This document shows, piece by piece, positions 1-7,782 of a stretch of 64,000 bases of DNA. Each line of letters starts with the position of its first letter. Within the stretch, counting starts at the first letter, position 1. The position numbers and the translations under genes are program-made. The stretch comes from Bacillus_BA songklensis. GTDB taxonomy: Bacteria > Bacillota > Bacilli > Bacillales > Bacillaceae_H. Where the stretch lies: assembly GCF_042649685.1 (NCBI RefSeq), contig NZ_JBHRZT010000070.1, positions 55,938-119,937 on the forward strand, in the 5' to 3' direction. The notes under the pieces were generated by a model that ran no database searches, was not told where the DNA came from, and was given only the letters and a program-made list of their open reading frames with translations.

Positions 1-607
1 CTTTGGCAATGTTTTCACCGGCTGCACTGTATTGAATACCGAATTTCTTCATCATATCAAACGGTGAGCCGTAAGTTGGAGAAGTGTGATCAAAGTAATT
101 TTTGTTCATCATGTCTTTTGATTTTTCACGAGCAACATCACTAAGTTTTGTGTCTAATTGTAATGGTTTTAAGCCTTGTTTTTGTCTCTCTTGGTTTACT
201 AACTCGACGACTTTCTTTTCAAACTCACTTACAGATGATTGATTAGCTGTTTGTTCAGCTGCTGGCTGTGCCTGTGTTTCATTGCTTGTTTGCGAAGCTG
301 GTGCTGCTTTTGGTGTTGGCTGTGGTGCTGCTTGTTCCGTTGGTTGGGCTTGTGCTTCATTATTCGTTTGTGGAGCTGGTGCTGCTTTTGGTGCTGTTTG
401 TTTAGCTTGAGCTGTTGGGATTTGAATATTAAATTTCTTTAAAAGCTCATCTACATCATTTATATCTTGAACATTAATATGCTGAATATTCTGTTTTGAA
501 TTTACTGGACAATTTACTGTTGAAGCATCTGCCTGTGTTTGTGTTGCTAATAATCCGAATGACATGGCTCCAATAATAGTCGCGAAACGAAGTTTTTTGT
601 TTTTCAT
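1..607 (-). CDS. CAP/SCP-domain secreted protein (YkwD-like), partial
   Basis: The 5' part of a minus-strand gene whose stop lies outside the window. It starts at the ATG at 607 behind an AGGAGG-type site. The first ~28 residues form a signal peptide (Lys-rich start, hydrophobic core, ending near TQADA-S). A proline/alanine/glutamine-rich linker follows, with two near-identical units (TPKAAPA-QT-NE-QAQP, about residues 68-120). The start of a CAP domain then appears: ELVNQERQKQGLKPL, followed by the HTSPTYGSPFDMM and AGENIAKG motifs of the family. YkwD-like CAP proteins of Bacillus are exported and of unclear biochemical role; many appear around sporulation or stress. The linker is probably flexible or wall-spanning (inference). 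Confidence 0.85.
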   Translation of the reverse strand, partial: MKNKKLRFATIIGAMSFGLLATQTQADASTVNCPVNSKQNIQHINVQDINDVDELLKKFNIQIPTAQAKQTAPKAAPAPQTNNEAQAQPTEQAAPQPTPKAAPASQTSNETQAQPAAEQTANQSSVSEFEKKVVELVNQERQKQGLKPLQLDTKLSDVAREKSKDMMNKNYFDHTSPTYGSPFDMMKKFGIQYSAAGENIAK

Positions 608-817
608 AAGTGAATTACCTCCTCGTTTTTTTGACCCCACGCACACTATTCTCCATGAATACTAGCAATCTATCAACCTTTTAAAGCTTCCAATATTATC
701 AAACTATGAAAACATAGTTTGAAGGAATATTTAACCACCACTATAAACACTGATGCAATAGGAATAGTGGAAGATTCAATTCCTTTAGAAATCCCAAAAG
801 GTAATTTATGTAAATAA

Positions 818-850
818 AAAAAGACCCCCATCGAATGGAAGTCCTTCCTT
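818..850 (-). terminator. Rho-independent terminator of the DJ-1/PfpI gene
   Basis: On the minus strand AAGGACTTCC pairs with GGGGGTCTTT (10 bp, some G-U) around a 7-nt loop, followed by a T run, just after the stop at 872. Confidence 0.7.
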
Positions 851-871
851 TTAAGTAGCGTTTATTCTCGT

Positions 872-1387
872 TTATTGTAACACGTTAAGAGATTCACGGA
901 TGAAGGCCGGTATGTCATCAGGCGTACGACTTGTTACAAGCTGGTTGCCGCACACAACGACTTCTTTATCATGAAAATTGGCACCGGCATTTTTTAAGTC
1001 AACGGCAATGGATTTATAACCCGTCACATCTCGTCCTTTTAAAGCCTCCGCTGTAATCAGCAATTGCGGGCCGTGGCAAATCGCCATCACCGGTTTCTTT
1101 TCATCCATCATTGATTTGGCGAAAGCGACAAAACGATCATCCCCACGTAAAATATCTGGTGAAAAGCCTCCTGGTAAGAACAAGGCATCGAAATCCGATG
1201 GTTTCACTTCATCGATGCTTGCAGCAACAGTTACTGTTGCTTCTCCTTGTTTCCCTTTGACTGTTTTACCTTTTTCCTTTTCGATGACAGTAAGCTCATG
1301 CCCGGCTTCTTTGAATGCTTTAGCAGGCTCCGTGTACTCGGAATCCTCAAACATATCCGTCAATAATACTGCAATTTTCTTGCTCAT
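872..1387 (-). CDS. DJ-1/PfpI family protein (general stress protein 18, YfkM-like)
   Basis: A 171-residue class I glutamine amidotransferase-like protein of the DJ-1/PfpI family. The nucleophile elbow AICHGPQLL gives Cys104-His105, and the acidic partner region is near residues 11-18 (DMFEDSEY). The length matches single-domain Bacillus members such as YfkM and YraA. Those proteins belong to the general stress response; proposed roles are deglycase or protease activity on damaged proteins. The start is set at 1387 (MSKKIAV) because AAGGAG lies about 10 nt upstream; a longer frame to 1408 has no such site. It is monocistronic, with its own terminator downstream. Confidence 0.85.
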   Translation of the reverse strand: MSKKIAVLLTDMFEDSEYTEPAKAFKEAGHELTVIEKEKGKTVKGKQGEATVTVAASIDEVKPSDFDALFLPGGFSPDILRGDDRFVAFAKSMMDEKKPVMAICHGPQLLITAEALKGRDVTGYKSIAVDLKNAGANFHDKEVVVCGNQLVTSRTPDDIPAFIRESLNVLQ

Positions 1388-1502
1388 TATAGACTCACTC
1401 CTTAACATTTCGCTTGTCTATAAATAAAGTACCCGGTCTTGTCCTATCTCAAACTTTTTTTGGAATGAATCCTAACCGAAAGGTAAACAAGAAGCGCCAG
1501 GA

Positions 1503-2699
1503 TTATAATTTCATGTTTGGTCCGAAAAATTCGTAATGAATGGATTCTTCTTTCACACCAATTTCTTGCAATGCTTGATAAATGGCTTTCATGAAGGAAA
1601 GCGGTCCGCACATATAGTAATCAGCATCTTTGTTTTCAATGACTTGTTGTAACCATTCAGCTGTAATGTATCCTTCTTTATCAAAGTTTTGTGCAGCGAC
1701 ATCTTCTTCTGTCGGTTTTTCATAACACACGAACATTTTTGCATCTAAAGAAGCTGCCTCTTTACGAAAAGCATGATAATGTCCGCTTCTTGCTGCATGG
1801 ATGAATGTCATATCACGGTCTGGCTGTTCCTTTGCGGCAACTTTTAACATACTCATTAATGGTGTAATCCCTACTCCACCGCTGATGAGTACAAGAGGCT
1901 TTTCGCTCTCCATATTCAACACAAATTCACCTGCAGGAGCACTTACTTCAATTGTATCTCCTTCTTTCACATAATCATGCAAGTAATTGGAAACGGCACC
2001 CTCCGGTTTTTGATCATCTGCTTCACGCTTAACTGTAATGCGATAATATTCCCCATTTGGCGCATCAGATAAACTGTATTGACGAATGTGCGTATACTCT
2101 TTACCGGGAATATTGACACGAATACTCACATATTGGCCTGGCAAGAAGGAAGAGACTCCTGACCCATCTTTTGGTTTTAAATAAAAGGATGTAATAACAT
2201 CACTTTCTTTTACCTTATTTGCAACATAAAGTTCTTTGAAATCTTTCCATCCGCCTTCTTTGTTTTCTGCTTCTTCATACATCTCTTGCTCGACTGAAAT
2301 AAATGCATCTGCAATGACACCGTATGCTTCTGCCCATGCATGAATGATTTCATCTGTAGCTGCATCTTTTAAGACATCTTTAATCGCTAATAACAAATGC
2401 TCTCCCACGATTGGATAATGCTCTGGTTTGATTCCGATACTGCGATGTTTATGACCAATTTGTTTCACAACCGGGATAATTTTATCAAGTTGATCAATGT
2501 AAACCGCCGCTGCATAAACCGTATTGGCTAAAGCTGTCTGCTGTCTGCCCGTTTTTTGGTTCGTTTGGTTAAAAATATTTAAAAGTTCCGGATGCGCCTT
2601 AAACATTAATTCATAAAAACGCTTTGTAATATCTTGGCCGTATCTTTCCAAAACAGGAGCGGTACTTTTCACAATTTCAATCGTTTTCGCACTTAACAT
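1503..2699 (-). CDS. hmp: flavohemoprotein, nitric oxide dioxygenase
   Basis: A 398-residue flavohemoglobin that oxidises NO to nitrate using O2 and NAD(P)H. The N-terminal globin domain (1-~140) carries the proximal haem His85 in GHKHRSIGI. A ferredoxin-reductase-type FAD domain follows, with RQYSLSD, and then an NAD domain with GGVGITPLMSML and the C-terminal YEFFGP motif. The length and domain order are standard. Two NsrR-like palindromes lie directly upstream and nsrR is divergent beyond them. Expression is therefore probably derepressed when NO damages the NsrR Fe-S cluster (established for Bacillus hmp/NsrR; inferred here). Confidence 0.96.
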   Translation of the reverse strand: MLSAKTIEIVKSTAPVLERYGQDITKRFYELMFKAHPELLNIFNQTNQKTGRQQTALANTVYAAAVYIDQLDKIIPVVKQIGHKHRSIGIKPEHYPIVGEHLLLAIKDVLKDAATDEIIHAWAEAYGVIADAFISVEQEMYEEAENKEGGWKDFKELYVANKVKESDVITSFYLKPKDGSGVSSFLPGQYVSIRVNIPGKEYTHIRQYSLSDAPNGEYYRITVKREADDQKPEGAVSNYLHDYVKEGDTIEVSAPAGEFVLNMESEKPLVLISGGVGITPLMSMLKVAAKEQPDRDMTFIHAARSGHYHAFRKEAASLDAKMFVCYEKPTEEDVAAQNFDKEGYITAEWLQQVIENKDADYYMCGPLSFMKAIYQALQEIGVKEESIHYEFFGPNMKL

Positions 2700-2715
2700 T
2701 TTCTCTCATCCTTTT

Positions 2716-2741
2716 AAACATGTATTTTTAATATATCTTTA
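2716..2741 (-). promoter_or_regulatory. NsrR-like operator, hmp-proximal
   Basis: An AT-rich imperfect palindrome (AAACATGTATTTTTAATATATCTTT on the plus strand is over 20 nt, so only its halves are quoted: ATGTATTT / AATATATCTTT). It resembles the Bacillus NsrR site AAGATGTATTT-AAATACATCTT. It lies about 17-42 nt from the hmp start and would overlap the core promoter or leader. Confidence 0.55.
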
Positions 2742-2762
2742 CAGTAAGCGAATTCATCCAAA

Positions 2763-2787
2763 AAAGATATATTTTAAATACATCTTT
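2763..2787 (-). promoter_or_regulatory. NsrR operator, hmp-distal
   Basis: A strong palindrome of the form AAAGATATATTTT / AAATACATCTTT, matching the AAGATGTATTT-AAATACATCTT consensus of Bacillus NsrR. It is the better of two sites spaced about 46 bp centre to centre upstream of hmp. Confidence 0.75.
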
Positions 2788-2980
2788 TAAAAAGTTGTCA
2801 CAATTTCCAATGTAAGCATGATTAAAACGGTGGCTGCCCTTTTCATTTAAAGCTGTGCCAAAGTTACTATCTTTATAAGCAACTTATTTTCCAAATAGCC
2901 TTTATTAAAAACTTGGTGGTTATTCCCTCCCATAAACAGAGCATAAACCTTACCAAATGGTTGGAAAAAATGCTATGATA

Positions 2981-3310
2981 AAGGAAACTTCCATCAGTGG
3001 AGGTTTTTCGATGCACAGGATGTGCAAGCGAAGATGTTGCGACAGGACGTCGCGTTCTTAGTCTTCGTCCCTTAGTCCCACTGATGGTTAGTTGATCTTA
3101 TCGGGCTTTTACACAAGAAAGCGAGGCGACTGTTTAGCTCCGACGCACGTTGGAACTCCTGACAAAGAACCGCTTTTTGGTTCCGCAGGAAGGAGTGAAA
3201 CGTAGGAGGAGCTAGGAGCCGCAGCTAGATTAGGGCAGTGATTCTACACTAAACTTCCCCGATTACGCTAAGTTTTTGGGGAGGATCTTACTGCCCGTTA
3301 ATGCGGGGTA
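2981..3310. repeat. structured interspersed repeat of three nested hairpins
   Basis: A non-coding block between hmp and nsrR built from three consecutive foldable units. (1) CCATCAGTGG at 2991-3000 pairs perfectly with CCACTGATGG at 3078-3087, enclosing CGAAGA/TCTTCG and GCGAC/GTCGC stems. (2) AGCTCC ... GGAGCT at about 3136-3213 encloses ACGTT/AACGT and AACC/GGTT. (3) GGGCAGT at 3233-3239 pairs with ACTGCCC at 3290-3296, enclosing AACTTCCCC / AAGTTTTTGGGG. Parts of units 1 and 3 recur at 43836-43925, so this is a dispersed element. It could be a MITE or palindrome-associated element mobilised by an IS200/IS605-type transposase; no transposase is present in the window. Confidence 0.6.
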
Positions 3311-3343
3311 AAAATACCTTTCATAAACCAAGGGGTTAGTTAA

Positions 3344-3784
3344 ATGAGATTAACAAATTATACGGATTACTCTCTTCGTGTTTTATTATATCTGGCATTA
3401 AAAAAAGGTAATGAATTGAGCAATATTAAAGAGATTGCAGACGCCTATCACATCTCAAAAAATCATTTAATGAAAGTTATTCATGAACTTGGAAAGCTTG
3501 GTCTTATAGAGACCATCCGAGGACGAAACGGCGGCATACGACTTGCAAAGAATCCTCGTGACATCAATATCGGAGAAGTCGTGACCTACACAGAGGAAGA
3601 TTTTCACGTGGTGGAGTGTTTTAATCGTAAGGGAAATCAATGTCTCATCACACCTTCTTGTAAATTGAAACATGTTTTATATGAAGCACTTCAAGCATTC
3701 ATCAATGTCTTAAAAGGGTATACATTAGAAGATTTAACTCAAAACAAAGACGAACTCCAGCAGCTTTTACGTTCTAAACAATAA
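3344..3784 (+). CDS. nsrR: NsrR, NO-sensing Rrf2-family repressor
   Basis: A 146-residue Rrf2-family regulator. An N-terminal winged helix (LTNYTDYSLRVLLYLAL ... HISKNHLMKVIHELG) is followed by RGRNGGIRLA and the NIGEVV segment. Three cysteines in ECFNRKGNQCLITPSC are the Fe-S ligands typical of NsrR. In Bacillus, NsrR binds DNA with its [4Fe-4S] cluster and releases hmp and other targets on nitrosylation. Its divergent position to hmp and the two NsrR palindromes at hmp support this identity over IscR or CymR. It starts at ATG 3344 behind AAGGGG. A bidirectional terminator follows. Confidence 0.9.
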   Translation: MRLTNYTDYSLRVLLYLALKKGNELSNIKEIADAYHISKNHLMKVIHELGKLGLIETIRGRNGGIRLAKNPRDINIGEVVTYTEEDFHVVECFNRKGNQCLITPSCKLKHVLYEALQAFINVLKGYTLEDLTQNKDELQQLLRSKQ

Positions 3785-3800
3785 ATCTATCTCGCCACCA

Positions 3801-3840
3801 TAACAAAAAACACCTGCCCAAGCAGGTGTTTTTTGTTATA
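3801..3840. terminator. bidirectional terminator after nsrR
   Basis: AACAAAAAACACCTGC / GCAGGTGTTTTTTGTT stem with a short loop and A/T runs on both sides; it serves nsrR and possibly the convergent DUF1992 gene. Confidence 0.85.
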
Positions 3841-3850
3841 TATACATTCA

Positions 3851-3984
3851 ACTTAATTTTTTCACTTCTGTCATCGAGCCTTCTTCTATTCGCGCTTTTC
3901 TGTTCTTTCTCCTTGAATAGACTTACAAAGGTTCTCATATAAGCGGCTGACAAGAACCCGGAAGGGAGTTTGGCAGCCGCTTAT
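3851..3984 (-). repeat. structured repeat element, copy 1 (conserved 82-nt core plus variable hairpin)
   Basis: The 82-nt core at 3851-3932 matches the copy at 4500-4581 at 69 of 82 positions by eye; 11 of the 13 differences are transitions. In minus orientation the core folds as ACCTTTGT / ACAGAAGT (one mismatch) with an inner AGTCT / AGGCT stem. Next to it is a hairpin ATAAGCGGCTG (3939-3949) / CAGCCGCTTAT (3974-3984). That hairpin has an unrelated sequence in the other copy. It lies downstream of the DUF1992 gene. Confidence 0.6.
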
Positions 3985-3997
3985 GCGAATTCATATA

Positions 3998-4369
3998 TTA
4001 TCTAAATTTACGATAAATTTTATCTTGATAAGACATAAAGGCAGAGGAACCGGCTATTTTTCTCTTTTCCATCAATGTATTGAATTGAAGCATCTTTTCA
4101 TTCCACTTTTTCTTCAGTGTTGCTTTTCTCTCTTCATCGTGACAGCAAGCAATCAAGTCTTCCAGATCAATCATGTCTTTTTTCAGTTGCATTTCTTCAG
4201 GGAGGATACCTGCATTTTTTAAAATCTTATAAGAAGCACGCAACTCTGGAGGAACATGCGATAAATTCTCAAATTCTAACGGCTTTCCTTTTCCTGGCAA
4301 CTGATCAAATTCTCCATCTTGAACCGCTTTTTTTATTTTTTCTTCTGCCATTGAGAAAAAGATATCCAT
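3998..4369 (-). CDS. DUF1992 protein (DnaJC28-like conserved domain)
   Basis: A 123-residue protein of the DUF1992 family, also called the DnaJ homologue subfamily C member 28 conserved domain. The family hallmark is DGEFDQLPGKGKPLEF, followed by a helical, charged C-terminus (LKKKWNEKM). No J-domain HPD motif is present, as usual for the bacterial stand-alone version. Its function is unknown. The start at 4369 (MDIFFSMAEEK) has AAAGGAGAAGG upstream; the longer frame to 4414 lacks a site. Copies of a structured repeat lie on both sides of the gene. Confidence 0.75.
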   Translation of the reverse strand: MDIFFSMAEEKIKKAVQDGEFDQLPGKGKPLEFENLSHVPPELRASYKILKNAGILPEEMQLKKDMIDLEDLIACCHDEERKATLKKKWNEKMLQFNTLMEKRKIAGSSAFMSYQDKIYRKFR

Positions 4370-4499
4370 TTTCCCTTCTCCTTTACAAAGTATAATGATC
4401 ATCCAAATTAACAAGATTACTCCTTATTCTTACTTTAATTTTATCATGAAAAAAAGCTTACTATTCAATTAGACAGTAAGCTGATTTTATATAACTCCA

Positions 4500-4624
4500 A
4501 CTTAATTTTTCAACCTCTGTTACCGAGCCTTCTTCTATTTGTGCTTTTCTGTTCTCTCACCTTGGGCAGGCTTACAAAGGTCAATCATTTAACATGAGAA
4601 CGTTTTTGCTCATGTTAAATGATT
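4500..4624 (-). repeat. structured repeat element, copy 2 (conserved 82-nt core plus variable hairpin)
   Basis: The core at 4500-4581 in minus orientation folds as ACCTTTGT / ACAGAGGT (8 bp with one G-U) and AGCCT / AGGCT. The adjoining hairpin AATCATTTAACATGAG (4609-4624 side) / CTCATGTTAAATGATT (4583-4598 side) is a perfect 16-bp stem with a 10-nt loop. It lies directly after the YitT-family gene and may end that transcript, although no T run follows the stem. A second short hairpin with a T run lies beyond it at about 4453-4485. Confidence 0.6.
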
Positions 4625-4642
4625 TATGTGGATCCATATATA

Positions 4643-5458
4643 TTAGTGGGCATCTCTACGAAATAATCCCATGACTTCTACTGTTTCTGTAATGTTAACG
4701 AATGCACTCGGATCCACTTCTTGAATAAGCGGCTTCACGTTTGCCAACTCGTAGCGAGAAATAACGGTCATTAAAATCTTGCGTTTTTGGCTGGAGTAAG
4801 CCCCTTCCCCATCCATTAAGGTGACCCCGCGGACAAGATTGCCAAGAAGCTTTTGCTTCATTTCTTCCCCTTTGTTCGTAATAATCATGAGGGTCAACTT
4901 AATATGACGTGTATAAATGGCATCTACCACTTTACCTGTTACAAAAATGGACAACATCGTATACAATGCTGCATCCCAATTCACAAAAAAACCAGAAACA
5001 AATACAACAATGCCGTTCATAGCAGATAACAAGCCGCCAAGCGGAAAGTCTCTTTTATGAGTAAGGAGCATTCCAATAATATCGAATCCGCCGGTTGAAG
5101 CAGATTGACGAAACACCATTCCTACTCCTATTCCTGTCAGTACACCGCCGAATACGGAAGACAAGATCGGATCTGTACTTATAGGCCTTAACGGAATGAT
5201 GTACAGGGCTATCGATAAAACAACAACAGAAAGAAGGGTGTATAAAACAAAACGTCTTCCCAATTTCATAAAACCGATAATTAAAAGCGGCAAGTTTAAC
5301 AAAAAATTCATCGTCCCTGTGCTTAAAGGAGTCAAAATGCCGATAATCATCGCAATACCGCTGATGCCGCTGCTCAGTACTTTATGGGGAATCAAAAAAC
5401 AGTTGTACGCGAATCCAATTAACACTGAACCTGCAATAATGACAAGCAATCTATACAT
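4643..5458 (-). CDS. YitT-family membrane protein with C-terminal DUF2179 domain
   Basis: A 271-residue integral membrane protein. About five to six hydrophobic helices fill residues 1-185 and include the family-typical segments NCFLIPHKVLSSGISGIAMI and RQSASTGGFDIIGMLL. A soluble DUF2179 domain follows (residues ~210-270, MTVISRYELANVKPLIQEVD ... ETVEVMG). Bacillus has several YitT paralogues; their transported substrate, if any, is not established. It appears monocistronic and is followed by a strong inverted repeat. Confidence 0.85.
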   Translation of the reverse strand: MYRLLVIIAGSVLIGFAYNCFLIPHKVLSSGISGIAMIIGILTPLSTGTMNFLLNLPLLIIGFMKLGRRFVLYTLLSVVVLSIALYIIPLRPISTDPILSSVFGGVLTGIGVGMVFRQSASTGGFDIIGMLLTHKRDFPLGGLLSAMNGIVVFVSGFFVNWDAALYTMLSIFVTGKVVDAIYTRHIKLTLMIITNKGEEMKQKLLGNLVRGVTLMDGEGAYSSQKRKILMTVISRYELANVKPLIQEVDPSAFVNITETVEVMGLFRRDAH

Positions 5459-5693
5459 ATATGCCCTCGACCTCTTGATGATAAATTTAACATTTCCATC
5501 CTTTTCTCTTCAATTATAGCCGCTCTTAATTGAAAACAGCTGAAAAAAGTATATTCAGAAATTTATCCTATTTCACGATAAAGGAATCTTCCTTCAGACA
5601 TGCTACATGAGTTGATGTTTATCATAGCATAATAAAGGAATTTTTATTCTTAAGCCATTGTTTTTGTTAAAGAACATAGTTGATTTTTGACTC

Positions 5694-5993
5694 ATTCGGG
5701 ACGATGAACGCAAACACAACAAGATGTTTCGAAAAATTCATGAGGATTTTACAGGACGAGGTATCCAGGAAAACTAAAATGTAGGATTTGAAAAACCGGC
5801 CTCTTATATTAAGGGAGCTAAACGAGCGCTTTTTTGGGAAATAGGAGCGGTAGAACGATATCGAGACATTCTTGCAGGACTTCCAACCCGCTATTATCGC
5901 GATATGGTATTTGAAATGTTGACAGACGAATTGAAACATGCAGATAAATACAACTATATTCTAAATTTAAACCTTGAAAGGCGGTTAAAATAG
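5694..5993 (+). pseudogene. ferritin-like/rubrerythrin-family remnant
   Basis: Read in one plus frame from 5694, the sequence gives a recognisable ferritin-like four-helix protein C-terminus: IRDDERKHNKMF, then EKPASYIKGAKRALFWEIGAVE, then RYYRDMVFEMLTDELKHADK, ending at TAG 5991-5993. The metal-ligand motifs DDERKH and DELKH are kept. A TAA interrupts the frame after GIQEN, a TGA lies just before the fragment, and no N-terminal half with a start is present. It is therefore a decayed gene. Function in intact relatives is presumed diiron or peroxide chemistry. Confidence 0.65.
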
Positions 5994-6026
5994 AAAAAGA
6001 AGAGATCATTCTCCTTTTTCTATTTT
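5987..6026. terminator. bidirectional terminator
   Basis: A perfect 13-bp stem AAAATAGAAAAAG / CTTTTTCTATTTT lies between the ferritin remnant and the convergent RraA-like gene. Confidence 0.8.
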
Positions 6027-6034
6027 AACATTTT

Positions 6035-6514
6035 TTATAAAAGTGCCCTTGCTGCCAGAAGAACCCCGTCTTCGTCTGCATAAACATAATGGCCCGGCTT
6101 CCATTCAACATCCCCAAACCGTACCGTTACATCTTTTTCTCCTTTTCCCTCTTTTTTACTTTTTAATGGATTGCTGCCGAGTGCAAGAATACCGACTTCG
6201 AGATTCGCCAAATCAACAGTATCCCGCACACATCCGTTAATAATGATTCCCGCTAAGCCGCGTTTTTGAGCAATCTCCCCTAAGCGGTCGCCAAGCAGGG
6301 CACAGTTTTTGAAGCCTCCTCCATCTACCACTAACACATTTCCTTTAGGGATCGATTGAAGTGCTTCCTTTACTAATACATTATCTTCCCACACTTTAAC
6401 GGTTGAAATTGGTCCAGAAAACCGCCTTTTTCTCCCATAGGATCGAAATTCCACTTTACAAATCTCTAATTCCCCTGAAAAATCATCACATAAATCAGCT
6501 GTCTTAAAGTTCAT
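6035..6514 (-). CDS. RraA-family protein
   Basis: A 159-residue protein of the RraA / 4-hydroxy-4-methyl-2-oxoglutarate aldolase superfamily. Family motifs are the N-terminal TADLCDDF, VVDGGGFKNCALLGDRLGE and IINGCVRDTVDL. In proteobacteria RraA inhibits RNase E; in other bacteria such proteins are divalent-metal aldolases or oxaloacetate decarboxylases. Bacillus has no canonical RNase E, so an enzymatic role is more likely here (inference). The arginine of the GCVRD motif typical of aldolases is present. It stands alone between terminators. Confidence 0.85.
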   Translation of the reverse strand: MNFKTADLCDDFSGELEICKVEFRSYGRKRRFSGPISTVKVWEDNVLVKEALQSIPKGNVLVVDGGGFKNCALLGDRLGEIAQKRGLAGIIINGCVRDTVDLANLEVGILALGSNPLKSKKEGKGEKDVTVRFGDVEWKPGHYVYADEDGVLLAARALL

Positions 6515-6800
6515 TTCTTTTCCTTCCCTTCTTTACATGCCTCTTCTCACCATTCGACAACTGTATACCAATTCCTTTTATTTACATATAAGCCGCATTA
6601 AATTCATTTCTTTCTTAAAACCTCCATTTGAAAAAAAATTGTTTTAATTTAAAATTTAGTCAGTATATATATTATCTCTCCCAACAGGAGACCCTTTTAA
6701 AAATGCCTAAACAACTAATAAAAGATTTAATCTCTATTTAAAGAAATTAAGGGATAAACCTGGCTTTACCTATCCACAGACTGGATTAATAAAGTTAAAT
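6515..6800. other. intergenic stretch with no supported gene
   Basis: AT-rich sequence between the RraA-like and YflT-like genes. It must hold the RraA-like promoter, but no clear -35/-10 pair, RNA gene or conserved ORF is visible; the only ORF noticed is 12 codons. Confidence 0.6.
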
Positions 6801-6831
6801 AGAAAAAGCTGCCGAAAATGGCAGCTTTTCT
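6801..6831 (-). terminator. terminator of the YflT-like gene
   Basis: AGAAAAAGCTGCC / GGCAGCTTTTCT stem with a 6-nt loop and T run, 24 nt after the stop at 6855. Confidence 0.85.
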
Positions 6832-6854
6832 ACTCTATCATTCTTTTATCAGCA

Positions 6855-7505
6855 TTAAAGCGGGTTGTTTTTTGAAGGATAAGTCGTAGGACGTCCATCA
6901 GTTCCTAAGACTCTATCACCGTCTGTTAATGTACCTTTTCTTGTTAAACTGTTGTTGTCCGTTAGTGTACGTTCTCTTGTTAAAGGATCATTTTCTCTTA
7001 ACGCATTACGTCTTGTTAATGAAACGTCATCCGTTAATGTTTCTCTGTCAATATCCGCAGCACCTGCATCCCTGTCAACAAGTACTAAGATTTTTCCTTC
7101 CTTGACATAGGAATCATAGCGTTCAGCCTCATCTTCCGGAATTCCCATACCGATTAATGCACCAGCTAAACCACCAGTCCCTGCTCCTACTGCCGCACCT
7201 GCAAGTGTGGCTGCAATTGGGCCTGCCGCTACGATTGGTCCAATTCCAGGGATTGCAAGGGCACCGACTCCTGCCAATAGCCCTGCAATACCACCGATTG
7301 CTCCACCTGTGGCTGCACCTGTGACTGCACCTTCTCCTGCTTTTGTACCTGTTTCATCCGTAATAGCATCTACTTCGTCGCGGCTTTTTCCAATAACCGA
7401 GATATCTTCTGCCCTATACCCTTTATTCTTTAAATCTTCTACTGCACGAATTGCCGCTTCCTCTGTATCATATACTCCTACAATATGTTTTTCATTTGTA
7501 CTCAT
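6855..7505 (-). CDS. yflT: general stress protein 17M-like (YflT family)
   Basis: A 216-residue protein. The N-terminal YflT domain (HIVGVYDTEEAAIRAVEDLK ... DISVIGKS) is followed by a Gly/Ala-rich hydrophobic hairpin (about 60-125, GGAIGGIAGLLAGVGALA ... GAGTGGLAGALIGMGIPE). The short domain end EGKILVLVD comes next. The C-terminal tail holds four imperfect repeats of the type LTRx-LT-D-x. Family members are induced by heat, salt or ethanol through sigma-B; biochemical function is unknown. The glycine-zipper-like segment suggests membrane association (inference). A sigma-B-like promoter is upstream, so stress induction is likely. Confidence 0.8.
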   Translation of the reverse strand: MSTNEKHIVGVYDTEEAAIRAVEDLKNKGYRAEDISVIGKSRDEVDAITDETGTKAGEGAVTGAATGGAIGGIAGLLAGVGALAIPGIGPIVAAGPIAATLAGAAVGAGTGGLAGALIGMGIPEDEAERYDSYVKEGKILVLVDRDAGAADIDRETLTDDVSLTRRNALRENDPLTRERTLTDNNSLTRKGTLTDGDRVLGTDGRPTTYPSKNNPL

Positions 7506-7566
7506 GTCGTTTTCCTCCTATCAGAAATTTATTTATTTTTAATTTTGCTTTACTCTTAGTTTGTAC

Positions 7567-7591
7567 ATACCCCTCAGCAAGAAGGTCAAAC
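7567..7591 (-). promoter_or_regulatory. sigma-B-type promoter of the YflT-like gene
   Basis: On the minus strand GTTTGA (7591-7586) is 13 nt from GGGTAT (7572-7567). The sigma-B consensus is GTTTAA, N12-15, GGGTAT. It lies about 60 nt upstream of the start and before AGGAGG. Confidence 0.8.
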
Positions 7592-7782
7592 CCCTAAATA
7601 CAAATGAAATAGTTTTCAATCCTACCTTCAACCTCAATATGAAATCTGCTAGCTATCTTCAAGGGGGCTGCTTATACATTTCCCTCCACAACTGGTAAAT
7701 AGAAACATGTTAGAGGGGAATGGCATCGGGTAAGAGTAATAGGAGTTTTTTGAACAACATGGTTTTTAATAGGAGGATTTAT

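Noticed and set aside
239..442. Cys/Trp-rich plus-strand frame of 67 codons
   Set aside because: It is the antisense of the Pro/Ala/Gln-rich linker of the CAP-domain gene; the composition is a by-product of the repeat.
4500..4624. Known riboswitch class (SAM, lysine, purine, c-di-GMP)
   Set aside because: No consensus core of those classes was recognised, and the element lies after genes rather than before them.
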